Origin: Ampullaceana balthica
Lineage: Eukaryota > Mollusca > Gastropoda > Lymnaeidae
DNA: 64,000 nt
Assembly (NCBI GenBank): GCA_944989445.1
Contig: CALYLW010001027.1
Coordinates: forward strand, 92,001 to 156,000
Direction: 5' to 3'
Shown here: one piece after another, positions 48,479-59,098 of the stretch
Position numbering within the stretch: the first letter of the stretch is position 1
Layout of the letters: each line of letters starts with the position of its first letter
Made by a program: the position numbers and the translations under genes
Notes under the pieces: model-generated
What the model was told of the DNA's origin: nothing
Seen by the model: only the letters and a program-made list of their open reading frames with translations
The model's database searches: none

Positions 48479-48969
48479 AAATCCCTTATATTAACTTCAC
48501 CGCCGTCTCATTCGTCCGCCCGCGGAAAAACAAAAGTCAAAAATGACCGACTTCCAGCGAAGCCATCGAGCTGAAATTTGGCACACGAACACGTGTCACC
48601 TAACAATGCATTGTTTCAAAATTTCAGATCGATCGAACGTACCGTAATTAAATTAATGCAATTTTAGTTTATCTATATAAACTATATGTAGCGGTCGCTG
48701 TCGTTTACATTTTACGGGTCACTTGACTTCAGGCCAGCCAGCGGTGAACACATCTCGTGTTTAAACCAGGTTAACCGGCGTGCTTTTGTTTACATTTTGC
48801 GTGTCACGCTGGGCTCGGGCAAGCGATCGGTGATAAGACCTTTCCCCTCTCCCACCCCCCCACCCCAGGTTTAAAAGCAAAAGGGGGTTAAGACAGGTTC
48901 AGTATTTAAATATGTTTCGCGTTTGAACATAATCAATACTTTTAGTTATGTCTCATATATAAGGGATTT
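48479..48969 (+). repeat. Full-length copy of the aaatccctta-ended repeat family
   Basis: Starts aaatcccttatattaacttc and ends ctcatatataagggattta. The interior has the gatcgatcgaacgtaccgta block and a GC-richer middle with cccaccccccccacccc. It is followed by the usual tagtcaaaaactttgttttt. Confidence 0.8.
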
Positions 48970-49537
48970 ATAGTCAAAAACTTTGTTTTTACGGGGTTGT
49001 TTTATTTAAAATTAAAATTTAATAGTGCATTTTTACAAGGCTTAAGTGTTCTAGCCATTAAGGGTCACTCAAAGAAGAAACAATTGGACAAAACGGTTAG
49101 AAAATGCTCTACAGAAATGGGCGTATTATCGCTTATTATTACATGTTGTAAAATTTGTTGACTGGCCCAAAAACTTCTGAAATTTCAATCAAATAAAATT
49201 ATTTTACATTGTAGACACTTAATCTCATTAAGTTTCTTTCATTTTTTTCATTTTTTCATTTATTTATTTATTTATTTTGTTAAATGCGAAAAATTTAGCA
49301 TATAGTGAGGTCCTAAAAAAGAAACGAGCTTTGTTTGAAAGGCATGGGTGTATATATATGTAAAATGTAATGTCAGCCAAGCCATGTCTTGAAATATGAA
49401 ATAAATACTTTTAAATTAGTTTTGATCTATGAAAACAGGTTAGCATAAATTCTTAACAAAAACAGTGAGTGAATAGAGATTATCGTTATGTATATTAATG
49501 TATACTACTTTTTTATTTTTCCAAACAGATTTATATA
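48970..49537. other. No gene seen
   Basis: AT-rich, with a short (TTTA)n run near 49257-49277. No coding exon. Confidence 0.5.
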
Positions 49538-49543
49538 TAAATA

Positions 49544-49632
<89 letters not shown>
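49538..49632. repeat. (AT)n microsatellite
   Basis: About 95 bp of near-perfect AT dinucleotides. The 73-codon plus-strand open frame with alternating Ile-Tyr that spans it is an artefact. Confidence 0.95.
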
Positions 49633-49634
<2 letters not shown>

Positions 49635-49906
49635 GCACTTATGTTTAAACTTTGAACATTTAACTAGTATACCAAGGGAACTTTCTGTGGGAAAACACCG
49701 GTATCCACAAGGTGGATGACCAACAACGGTCGGTGAGCTAGTTTTTAATTGGAGTTGGTTGTAAGTAACCCACTGAAGTCCCCTCGAAGAAAATGGTTAG
49801 GGGCTAACCGCAACTCCGTATAGTTAAGGTGTGTTATTTTTTAGTTGGCTTGAATGGGGAGCTACAGATAAACAAGGGAAAGAATTCGTAGGATGATATG
49901 AAGGTT

Positions 49907-51135
49907 ATCCTATCTTATCTGTTACAGTCGCTCCTTCTAATCAGAAGATTTTTGCGCCCTACGCTTATCTGTGGTTTGTGTTCAGTACCACATTTTTATT
50001 AGAGATTTAAATGTTGTTAAAGTGATAGTTTTCATGGTTTCTTCAGGCAACCCAATTCCACGCCCGAATTCCGGACGGGAAGAACAAAAATGTGTATGTG
50101 TTTGTTCTTGCATACGGAATAAGAATGTGTTTTTTTCTATCTGAGGTTTGTATTTAGTTATCTTTGTGTTGTATTTCTAAAGTAGAATTAATTGCTTTAT
50201 GTATGATTACTACTTTAATCTTGATCTTCTATCCTCTAGTGTTTCAAGGTTTAATTATTTAAATAATGGTGTTATTCTTGTGAGGTTTGAATGTTCTCCA
50301 GTAATGAATCTTGCAGCTCTTTTTTGAATTTGTTCATCAATGTTTTTTTTGATGGATGGGTCCCATACAGAAGATGCATACTCTACTACAGGTCTCACAA
50401 AAGTGAGGTAGCATTTTAGTTTTATATCTCTATTACATTTGTTAAAGTTTCTTTTTTTATAAAGCCTAAGGTTTTGTTTGTTTTTTAATAACTTCATTGA
50501 CATGGGGATTCCATGATAGTTTCTCATTTATTACGACTCCTAAGTATTTTGCATCTTTAGTTTGGGTCAGTTCTTTTCCATGTTGGAAATATTTTTTTAA
50601 TTTATTTGTTTCTTTTTCTTTGTTACTCTTAACAGTTGATACTTTTCTGGGTGGAAAGACATACTCCAGTTAGTTTCCCATTTTATCAATTCATCTAAGT
50701 CTTTTTGTAAAATGTTTGCTATCTTGTTCTGATTTAATTCTTCTATAGATTATACAATAATCAGCAAATAACCTAACTTTTGTTCCTGTTGAGATGTTGT
50801 TGGGTAAATCATTTATATACATTAAAAAGAGTAAGGGACCTAGCACAGTTCCTTGTGGAACTCCTGAGTTAACCTTTATTGGTGCAGATTTAGATCCATT
50901 AATTATTTTAGTTTGCTCCCTACCCAAAATGAAGTGTTGGATCCAGTGATGTAAGGGACCTGAAATTCCAAAGTAGTTAAGTTTTTTAAAAGTAAACTAA
51001 GGTGGTGAACTTTGTCAAATGCTTTTGAGGAGTCTACTTATATTGTGTCTATTTGATCATTATTGTCTAAGCCTTTTGGTAGTTCATATATTAAACCTAT
51101 TAATTGTGTTTCACATGATCTGTTAAGGTGGAGGG
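49907..51135 (-). mobile_element. 5'-truncated jockey/CR1-like LINE with reverse transcriptase relic
   Basis: The minus strand enters at about 51135 with RSCETQLIGLIYELPKG and continues with SKAFDKVHH (palm motif). It then reads SGVPQGTVLGPLLFLMYIND and VRLFADYCIIYR, where the catalytic YADD/FADD box has become FADY. It ends through VEYASSVWDPSIKK, QKRAARFI and a stop at 50255. Several frame changes and a stop make it inactive. The 3' UTR runs to about 49907 and ends in gataagatag, preceded by cttctgattagaaggagcg, closely resembling the SINE tails at 15355 and 36644. A second copy of only the UTR is at 43853-44125. Confidence 0.85.
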
Positions 51136-51185
51136 CTAAACAAAAAGAAATAGAATAAAAATCAAATACATGGGGAAGAAACGAG

Positions 51186-51296
51186 GATGTAAGGGGACAT
51201 TTTTACAGAGAAATGATAGCGCTTGTAAGGACAGTAGTAGGAGCTATTGGGCCATTGGTTGTTGTAGGACTATACACTGTTTCCTTTTTAAAGTGA
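51186..51296 (+). other. Small open frame with a hydrophobic C terminus
   Basis: The frame reads DVRGHFYREMIALVRTVVGA then IGPLVVVGLYTVSFLK and stops. The hydrophobic run looks like a membrane segment, and coding-like composition continues upstream to about 51135 with one stop (at about 51153). It abuts the 5' break of the LINE on the opposite strand. I cannot name a family; it may be a remnant of another mobile element. Confidence 0.25.
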
Positions 51297-52183
51297 ATTT
51301 ACTTAGACATTAGTAACAGTGTCTACATTAGAAAGTGATCAACACAAAAACTTTTTGCAAAATATTGTCCTTACGACCTGCGTTTATTCACTGCTTGATT
51401 TACTGTTAAATTAGTGTTGGCTGTGTATTTTTTGTCACCACTCGGCTATTTATATAGAGAGATATTAGCTACTTGTAAATAATGCATTTAAAATTTAGAA
51501 AAGAAACTTATTTCACTTTTAAGTTTCTAGCTTTTGAAATTTTAATTATAATTATTTTAGTTAACAAAAGTGATAAATATAAACTAATTTAAACTAAATA
51601 TAGAAAATATTTTTTTTTAATCGTGTCATTAAAAAAAAATTCTTTGTAGTTTGATTTGAATAAAAATATGTACATGAGAGAAACGGGTTTCCGTACATCA
51701 TGCGTTCCATGTTTAGTGTGCTCTGGTCGATTTAACTGGTTTCCTGTTCTTGTACTTGATATAAAGTAGGTCAAACATAATATCACAAAGAAATTACACT
51801 TTATGTAATTGAAGTGTTGAAACCAACCCACGTGTTTTCAATTTTGTAACTTTTAAAAGGATAAGAATAAAATAAAAAGAAGAAGAAATTGTAGTGATAA
51901 ATAAAATACACATTTTGTTTAAAAATATAATGATACTAATATATAGGTCAACACCTACACAGTCACAGTGTGTACTGTACTGTCAGCAGCTGGGCTGAAT
52001 ACCCTGACCCTACTTTTATTATTTACCAGGAGAAATTTTCTTAGTCACTAAATGGATTTTTAAAAAAATGCTCACAAGTGTATTAAGTGTACAAACTCGC
52101 ACAATCCACACATACATATAAAAGGAAAGATAATCGTTTCAAAAGATGTATTTAATTCTAAGCTGAGGCATACAATTACAACA
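51297..52183. other. No gene seen
   Basis: AT-rich, no supported exon or element terminus. Confidence 0.5.
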
Positions 52184-52278
52184 ATATATTATATATATAC
52201 ATGATATATATATATATATATATATTATATATACATTTATATATATACTATTATTTATATATATATATATATATATAT
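52184..52278. repeat. (AT)n microsatellite (left part of a split tract)
   Basis: Imperfect AT repeats into which the following hAT derivatives inserted; equivalent AT repeats appear between and after them. Confidence 0.9.
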
Positions 52279-53080
52279 TAGGGCTGCGGAAATTAACGAT
52301 TAATTTCTCGATTAATCGTTAAAAAATTTTAACATTAAATTATTTTTTAACGATTTATCGACCCATCACTTACAAATTATTGGAAGTCTAAAAGTTAAAG
52401 AAAAATAATAAAAGTTAGCGGCCGATAAATTATAACAAATTTCCTGACGATTACACGAACATTTTGGTTTTAAACTATTGACTGGCGGGAATGTTCAAAA
52501 TGTTGAGAAAGTTTATTGTATCCATTGTGAGAAATCGTTTGCCTACCATGGTTCTAAAACTTCGCCTACTTATCAAACCAAATGAAAAGCTTATTAAGCT
52601 ACTTGCAGTAACGGAGTCTGACTCAGAGACAGAAAATGACGACAGCTCTTCTGATGAATTATTAATTATAGCATTACAAAATGGAGATGAAAGTTCCTGA
52701 ATCCATTAACCCTCTTAATCTGCCCTCTACCATGGTGAAAACTTAATGAAACCCGATATCCGATAATGCCATACGTTGCCAGGACCGTTTTGTGCATACC
52801 AGTTAACTCGGCTCCATGTGAATGATAGTTCAGCTCGGCTGGTTATATTGTCAATTAGACCCGCTCATAACTTGAACTAAATAATGTCAACACACTTGTC
52901 TATGTTGCTTAGTTGATTAATTAAAAGATGACATATAAAGTAGACATTCCAGTGTTATTTAAATTTTCAACAAGTACGTTTAATGAGTGTTACTTATGAC
53001 ATAATACATTTTAATTTTTGACTTTATTAATCGAAATTAACGATAAATTAGTCGTTTTTTTTCAAAAGTTAACAGCCCTA
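52279..53080 (+). mobile_element. hAT derivative 1 with BED-finger relic
   Basis: TIRs tagggctg(c)...aattaacgattaat and the inverted equivalent ending cagcccta. Flanked by atatatat on both sides (8-bp duplication, but inside a microsatellite). At 52499-52585 a frame reads NVEKVYCIHCEKSFAYHG and continues KTSPTYQTK to a stop. This is a decayed BED zinc finger of a hAT transposase: the CxxC pair is kept, and the HxxxH end is lost. Confidence 0.75.
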
Positions 53081-53358
53081 ATATATATATTAGGGCTGCG
53101 GAAATTATCGATTAATCTCTAGATTAATCGTTAAAAATTTTATCGATTAAATATCGATTAAAATAATTTTAATCGATAAAAATTCGATTAAAATTTATGA
53201 AAATATTTATAATATTTTTTTAAAATTTTAGTAATAAATAATAAATTATTATTAATTAATAATAATTTATATATATTTTTTTTACGTACAAACATCTCCC
53301 GCGTAATATTAAAATTTATTTTATTAATGTATGTTGACCGGCAGACGTCAATTATAAA

Positions 53359-53755
53359 ATGTCTGACAGCCAGAGCCGTCTTTACACCATTTTGGGCCCC
53401 CGGGAAAAAATATAGTGTTGGGCCCTTCCCCCGCAGGAATAAAAAATGAATATACATAATATATATAAATAAACATATTCCCATGGGGCCCATATGCTCG
53501 TGGGCCCCCGGGCAAATGCCCAACGGGCATATGCGTTAAGATGGCCCTGCTGACAGCATCAGCGCAGTTAAATTTAAACATATAACTAGAAAGTTGAGCA
53601 AATATGTTGTTTTTAAGCTAACTGCGGATGGCAAAGTCGAAGATGGTGAAAACATTTTCTGTGTCCACTGCCATAAACAATTTTCTTTTAAAGGATCAAA
53701 TACATCGCTGACGTACCACCTTCATCACAAATCAAGTATCAACAAATTGTCATGA
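53359..53755 (+). pseudogene. hAT transposase N-terminal BED-finger fragment, interrupted by a MITE
   Basis: ATG at 53359 opens MSDS. After codon 4 a 179-bp MITE plus one copy of its target duplication intervenes. Beyond it the frame resumes from the second ctgacagc copy, with SISAVKFKHITRKLSKYVVF, then a BED finger (IFCVHCHKQFSFKGSNTS, then LTYHLHH) with Cys2 and histidines intact, to a stop at 53753. The core of the transposase is missing. Confidence 0.7.
53371..53549. mobile_element. hAT MITE, 179 bp, perfect 8-bp target duplication
   Basis: Ends cagagccgtctttac and gttaagatggccctg are inverted (cag-gcc-tctt core), with ggcccccggg near both ends. ctgacagc occurs at 53363-53370 and 53550-53557. 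Confidence 0.85.
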
Positions 53756-53914
53756 AATTTAGTTCAAAATATTCTTAATTTTCAATGTCCGTGAGAAATG
53801 TTCAGTTTAATGACGTCATTAATTTCTATTTTTGGTTTTAATCGAAATTATCGATTAATTAATCGATAATTTTTCAAAAGTTAACGATTAAATTTAAATT
53901 AATCGATAACAGCC

Positions 53915-53917
<3 letters not shown>

Positions 53918-53958
<41 letters not shown>

Positions 53959-53997
53959 CATGTATATATATATATATACATGTATATATATATATAT

Positions 53998-54029
<32 letters not shown>

Positions 54030-54033
54030 ACAC
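53918..54033. repeat. (AT)n tract with acatgt interruptions
   Basis: AT repeats broken regularly by tacatgta, continuing the tract split by the two hAT derivatives. Confidence 0.9.
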
Positions 54034-54069
54034 TGTTTAAAAGTGACTTTTATAGTGAATTAATTAATT

Positions 54070-54407
54070 CAGGGGTCGGGAAACCATGGATCGCCAGATG
54101 TGGCTCTATTGATGTTTGCATCTGGCTATCAGACAAATGTTCGATTATTAAAAAAAGAATGTTAATAAATGTTTTAAAAGTTTATTCAGACTCCTTTGAT
54201 CTACATTTTTAATTGCATATAAAAAACAGCATAATTATGTTATTAAAAAGAATTCACAGACATACTTAATGTAATGTTGAAATTACACGAAATGCACACA
54301 TTTACTTGAATTTTTAATTTTAAACATAATGTATGGCTCTCACAGAATTACTTTTCAAAATATGTGGTGTTTATGGCTCTCTCGGACAAAAAGATTCCCC
54401 ACCCCTG
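54070..54407. mobile_element. hAT MITE with caggggt(c/g)ggga ends
   Basis: Starts caggggtcgggaaacc and ends gattccccacccctg, an imperfect 15-bp TIR of hAT type. The internal tggctctattgatg and atggctctcacagaatta phrases are typical of ends of ZBED5/GTF2IRD2-like elements. The neighbouring 8-mers (aattaatt, ctatagag) do not match, so the target duplication is lost or the copy is recombinant. Confidence 0.65.
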
Positions 54408-54432
54408 CTATAGAGGGATCATAATAAATATA

Positions 54433-54570
54433 TCTAATATATAAAGATGAAAGTTTGTGTGTTTGTTTGTGTGTTTGTTTGTTACCAATGGAAATCCACA
54501 CCGTTGGACCCAGGATGCTGAAATTTTGCATGGGGCTCTCATTCGACCCTAGACAGGTCGTGGGCTATGT
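54433..54570 (+). mobile_element. Helitron-like 5' end
   Basis: Begins tctaatatataaagatgaaa after an A, followed by (gtttgtgt)n, ccacaccgttggaccca and gctgaaattttgcatgggg. The same terminus occurs inverted at 60360-60470. No matching CTRR 3' end was found within the next kilobases. Confidence 0.6.
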
Positions 54571-54639
54571 TTCAACCCCAGGTGACCACCCCTAGGGTAA
54601 GGGGGCCCATAATCAGAAAATGTAGAGCCAAATAAAGAC

Positions 54640-55127
54640 AAAATAAATTCTCATTTCGATATTGAACAGCTTCATGCGGGCATTCAAAACGAGTTCATTT
54701 TGGTGCGTTATTTTTTACAATACTTTATTTTTAGCTGTGCGCTTTCAAAAATCTTTTATTGTCAAATTACGGTGCGCACCTTTTCGTGTACGCATCTAAA
54801 AGTGAGCAGTGTAATTTTATTATAATAACATTCATATTTGTTTTGGCCTTGCGGTACAAAACAGTGGCCTTTTATACAAATACTTTCTTGATATTATAGA
54901 TCTGTTAACACTATTTCATTACATTTGTCACACGATGTATGGTATTTATTTTTAAATTAAGAGTTTTATTATGTTGTTTCTAATGACTCAAATTTTAATT
55001 TAAACAAATACTAATTATGTGAGGGTATTTTATGTGGAAAGAAATTGCCCAAGTCAAAAAAGCTTAATCGTAATTTAGAGGAACTATACGTTTGTTTTTC
55101 TTAAAATTTGTTGCGTGTTCTATATTA
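54640..55127. repeat. Element X fragment (54640-54735) and AT-rich spacer
   Basis: 54640-54735 matches element X (tctcatttcgatattgaaca, aaaacgagttcattttggtg). Beyond that, two gcgcacc motifs recur and no gene is visible. Confidence 0.45.
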
Positions 55128-55767
55128 ATTTTTCTTGCTTATTTTACTTGCTCAATCCCTTAAATTTAATTATTAAAGTTAATCATCAATGAATATTACA
55201 TGCATATAAAAGCCTACGGCCAATGCTGTGTTTTTTTTATTACATAAGCTCTATAAATTTACAATTTAAACCTTTCTACCGGACTTATAAACATAAGCAT
55301 ATTAAACTCAATACAAGTGAACCTATAAGCAATTAATTAAGTTGGGCGGCAAATTGAATATGCCATGGTCATTACGCTGTTGCGAAATAACAAAAGCCAT
55401 TTTAAAAATAGATGTTTAGTCAAACATAGCATATTTTTTTCCTATTTCGTAAATAATTTATTTATTTTTCAGAAACTAAATCTGGTGTTTGAAATATAAT
55501 TTACAAACTATGATGTCCCATCGGGAAACATGGTCCAAAACATACTTGAATTCCTTTTTAAAATTATACCTATTACATAAAAGCCGTAAATTTAAATCGT
55601 ATAACATAGAGACAAATATAAAAAAGCATTATATATCATTTCCATTTTAAAACACTAATAAATAAAGACTATCAAAAAGTATACAATTTATTTTTGGAGC
55701 AGTACTGCATTACAAGACTTCATTTTAAGCGCCCGCCTTTAAATTGACTAAAAACGGTGCGCAAATT

Positions 55768-55900
55768 TTATTGCAAGCTTTTTAAATAAGACTGATTTAG
55801 TTTCTTCAAATTCTTTTAGAAACTTCATTACATTTACTAATGAAGTTTCAAAAAGAATTTAAAGAAACTAACTCAGTCTTATTTAAAAAGCTTGCAATAA
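55768..55900. repeat. Long hairpin, 63-bp arms and 7-base loop
   Basis: Arms 55768-55830 and 55838-55900 differ at only three or four positions; the loop is catttac. Transcribed from either strand it would form a stem of about 60 bp. It lies between the two copies of the 250-bp duplication and occurs once. Confidence 0.85.
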
Positions 55901-56589
55901 AAAAATGACTTAAAAAGGGCATTAATTTAATTTAAAATCCTGCAAACAAACATTTCTCATTGCTATAGATTCAACGTATCAAGAGATTACATTCGTAATG
56001 AAACTCGTGTAGTCTTTAATGCTCTGATAAAACATAAAAGAAAAGAGGTAAAATGACCCATCGGGAAACATGGTCCAAAACATACTTGAATTCCTTTTTA
56101 AAATTATACCTATTACATAAAAGCCGTAAAATTAAATCGTAAAACATAGAGACAAATATATAAAAGCATTATATATCATTTCCATATTAAAACACTAATT
56201 AATAAAGACTATAAACAAGTATAAAATTTATTTTTGGAGCAGTACTGCATTATAAGACTTCATTTTAAGCGCCCGCCTTTAAATTAACTTTAATTGACTA
56301 AAAATTGACTATAATTTTTTCACTTTTGTCCCTTTCTACAAAACGGTCCCATTTAGCGATGGATTCCAAAATCTTATATGTTGCTGTTTCACCAAGGGAT
56401 TCAATTCTTTTTTGATTTCCGTTTTCAGATAAGACATTATATTTTGTAAAAAAAAATTCCTGTTTTTGTTTCTGGAAATTAGATAAAGGGTGATTTTTAC
56501 TCATTACTTTTAGTTCAGAGTTCAGTCATGCTTAATTGTTTTTAGTATGATTCGTAAATTTTACAGACTTTTAGTCAAATGGGAAGTTG

Positions 56590-56630
56590 GACCATTAGTG
56601 AGAGGGGGCTTAGGCTTTTATTAGTATAGA
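56590..56630 (-). mobile_element. Helitron 5' end, satellite-Helitron type
   Basis: On the minus strand it starts tctatactaataaaagcct and continues ctcactaatggtccaacttc, resembling the 5' end of the Helitron at 18018 (tctatactaataaaaggg, atcactaattctccaacttc). The body to the left is not recognisable. Confidence 0.55.
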
Positions 56631-56949
56631 AAAGGGGAGGGCACTAAATGAAGTTAATCAAGAGAAATACAAAAAAATAAGAAGAAAGTAAATCGTTGCA
56701 TACACATACATACTTAACAAATAACTATTTGAATATTTTCAACAACATAATAAAACTTGCTCACTACTATAAACTTACTTATTAAAGTTAAGAATCAATG
56801 ATCTTGACATGCATATAAAGGCCTAGGACCTATGTTGTCATTTCATGTTTACATAATTTTATGTTTACATAAGCTAAACAAATTAACTATTTAAACTTTA
56901 GCTAACGAACTTATTAAGAAAGTCATTAAACTTAACACAAGTGAACCTA

Positions 56950-57240
56950 AAGATCACTAATTCCGTGTAGTTAGAAGCATAAAACTCTGGGTGGTTGTTA
57001 AGTACACTTCCGTGGTGGTAACGAGCAAAAAAATATTTAAATATCAATTTTCATATAGCCCATATAATGAAAAAAACGTCTTTGTGCCCCCGGCCCCCAT
57101 GACTGAATTGCAACTTTTTTACGCAAATGATCGTCGTGAGAGGCTACTCAACAACTTCCCAAAGTTTCATGCTGCTACCTACACGCGAAGTTGGAGAATT
57201 CAATTAGTGATGAGTCAGTTTTTTATATAAGAAAAAAACT
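56950..57240. repeat. Inverted pair of satellite units
   Basis: 56950-57035 is a plus-orientation unit of the 18-21 kb satellite (gtagttagaagcataaaact, gtggtggtaacgag). 57075-57240 is one in minus orientation (gcccccggcccccatgac, cttcccaaagtttcatgct). Outside the main array, this shows the satellite has spread or that a second carrier Helitron once stood here. Confidence 0.7.
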
Positions 57241-57250
57241 ACATAGCCTA

Positions 57251-57440
57251 TGACCTGTCCCGGTGTAACAGGCCAGATTAAACCCCCGACCAGAATATAC
57301 CCGGGTATAAACTGGCCTAGGCCAGAATATACCCGGGTATAATCTGGCCTAGGCCAGAATATACCCCGGGGGTTAAATTGGCCTAGGCCAGATTATACCC
57401 CTCCAGGCCAGAATATACCCCTTTGACAACATGAGGATAT
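57251..57440 (+). repeat. Palindromic minisatellite, arm 1
   Basis: Tandem copies of a self-complementary unit built from ggccagaatataccc and gggtataatctggcc around tagg. They are followed by cctttgacaacatgaggat. The same array occurs inverted at 60225-60358. Each unit could extrude as a cruciform. Confidence 0.8.
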
Positions 57441-57954
57441 ATAGTAAAAAATGAATGAATGACTATTTAGACATTCTATTGGAGTTTTAGCTTTCTCAGA
57501 GAAGTTAAACTCATTTCTTAAGTAGGAAAGATGTTTTATTAACAATAAAATAACAATAATAAAATAATTTCTCTTATTACGATGTCTAAAGTTGAATAAT
57601 TCAAACAATACATGAATTTATTAATTTTTTTAAAAAGTAATTTAAGCGCGATAGGGACTATAGTTGAAGCTTTTCAAACACTTGCGATTATTTTTTTCAT
57701 GTACCTCGCTTATTAATCCAATCAGTTTTGTTTAATTATTTTGAGTATGGTAATAAAGATTTTTTAAAGTATTGAATTAAATTATGCATGAATGTTTTTT
57801 CATGGCATACATTTTAAATGTTACATATCATGGCACTTTTCCTTTTTAAAAAAAATATATCTGAATACACACTGATCTGCAAAATAATTAAAAGAATGGG
57901 CCGAATAAAGTGTGGGAAACATCGTTTGACTTCACCCCATGTTGCTTGTCGTAT
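57441..57954. other. No gene seen
   Basis: AT-rich. The start (57441-57470) still matches the inverted copy near 60190-60215 (gatatatagtaaaaaatg). Confidence 0.5.
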
Positions 57955-58290
57955 TTCCGAACCTTTATCTGTAGCTCGGTTTGCCAAAAAGTGTAACTAA
58001 TGGCTTGTGATCAGTGTAGATGGTGAATAATGGAGAGCCATATAGATAAATGTGAAAATGTTCACATGACCAAGTAACTGCAAGCGCTTCTCTGTCAGTC
58101 TGAGAGTATCTTTGTTAAGTTGGTGTGAGAGCTCTACTAGCGTACTGAACTGTTTGGGGATGCTGATTTTGAGTGCTCTGTGTTAAGATAGCTGAGATCC
58201 CAACTGGACTTGCATCTAAAAATATTTGAGTCTCTTTTGATGGATCAAAGTAATGGATTTGGGGAGGTTTTAAGTTTTTCTTTCAATGTT
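57955..58290 (-). pseudogene. Ty3/Gypsy RNase H domain relic
   Basis: The minus-strand frame reads FDPSKETQIFLDASPVGISA, then QTVQYASRALTPT, a TAA, then RYSQTDREALAVTW and IYTDHKPLVTLFGKPS. These are the RNase H signatures of Gypsy retrotransposons (IFLDAS, SRALT, REALAV, TDHKPL). One in-frame stop, and no reverse transcriptase upstream or integrase downstream, mark it as a fragment. Confidence 0.8.
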
Positions 58291-58909
58291 TGAAATATCT
58301 TGACATTCAAAAGAAACCTTTGTTCCAGTAGCGCAAATTATTGTTATTTTTTAAATCAGCACAATTCATTTTTACCTGTGTTACCCTTAAAACAGTACGG
58401 TCATCCTTATTGGATTTCGCCAATGTTGGATTGTCCACTTTCTATGCATTTATCTATTGTAATGAAGCACGGATTGCGTTCCGTTTTATCTGTATTCAAA
58501 AGAACCTCTGATCACGTCGCGCACTATTATTATATTTTAAACCAGCCTAATTTATTTGGAAAGCCGTAAATATAAATCATGGAACCCTGATGGATTGGTC
58601 CCTACCTCGTGGTAGAATCATTAAACTAGAGAAGGGTGTAGCTAAAAAATATATCGACTTACAAAATACTAGGAAACACCGACAATGTCAGTAACGTAAA
58701 AGTTTACAGCAATTAACAGGTTTCTTCACCCAATCAGTTCCCCGATGACTCTGTTAAAGGTAATGTCAATTGGAGCATACAACAAAAGGTACAAGAAAGC
58801 ACAGGTCAATAAACAGATATCATCGTCATACAACCTGTCTCAAAACAAAAGCAGATCAGGACTTTTAATTTACTAACAATTTCAAGAAGAAAGCGTCTTA
58901 GCACAACTC
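58291..58909. other. No supported gene
   Basis: An 89-codon plus-strand open stretch (58300-58569) has no recognisable features. 58570-58900 reads like decayed coding sequence upstream of the OTU relic but has stops in every frame. Confidence 0.35.
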
Positions 58910-59098
58910 TTGGCCTTACTTTTGACAAGTTTGTATATTATGGCCGCACTCGAGATCTTGAACAACCAAGGTGTACATATTAAAAGGGGGAGGGAAGGTA
59001 ACTTCAGGGCCATAAGCTACATTCTGACAGAAACAGAAGACAACCATATCCTCCTTAGAGATAAAGTAATTCAACACATGAACACTGGCAATACATAA
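58910..59098 (+). pseudogene. OTU-type protease domain relic
   Basis: The frame contains GNFRAISYILTETEDNHILL followed by RDKVIQHM, matching the first helix region of OTU cysteine proteases (usually DGNCFFRAIS...). The catalytic aspartate-glycine-asparagine-cysteine box has collapsed to EGN, so it would be inactive. The frame runs into a minisatellite at 59096. OTU domains occur in Helentron-type Helitrons and some retrotransposons, and a Helitron gene begins 2.2 kb downstream on the same strand. Confidence 0.55.

Larger units (their letters stand above)
53091..53917 (+). mobile_element. hAT derivative 2 with BED-finger gene start
   Basis: Same TIR family as the preceding element (tagggctgcggaaattatcg ... 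aatcgataacagcccta), 10 bp of AT away from it and in the same orientation. It carries the first coding segment of a BED-type hAT transposase (see next entry) and a nested MITE. Confidence 0.75.
55128..56955 (+). repeat. Interleaved duplications
   Basis: 55502-55755 is repeated at 56046-56300 with over 90 % identity by eye (ccatcgggaaacatggtcca through agcgcccgcctttaaatt). A second, more diverged pair is 55128-55335 and 56755-56955 (tacatgcatataaaagcct, caagtgaacctaaa). The nested order suggests at least two duplication events. Confidence 0.75.

Noticed and set aside
49498..49719. 73-codon plus-strand open frame rich in Ile-Tyr
   Set aside because: It is the translation of an (AT)n microsatellite with no coding context.
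53188..53581. Two overlapping minus-strand frames with GP-rich protein
   Set aside because: They run through the GC-rich ends of a MITE and AT repeats; the plus strand holds the real hAT coding remnant.
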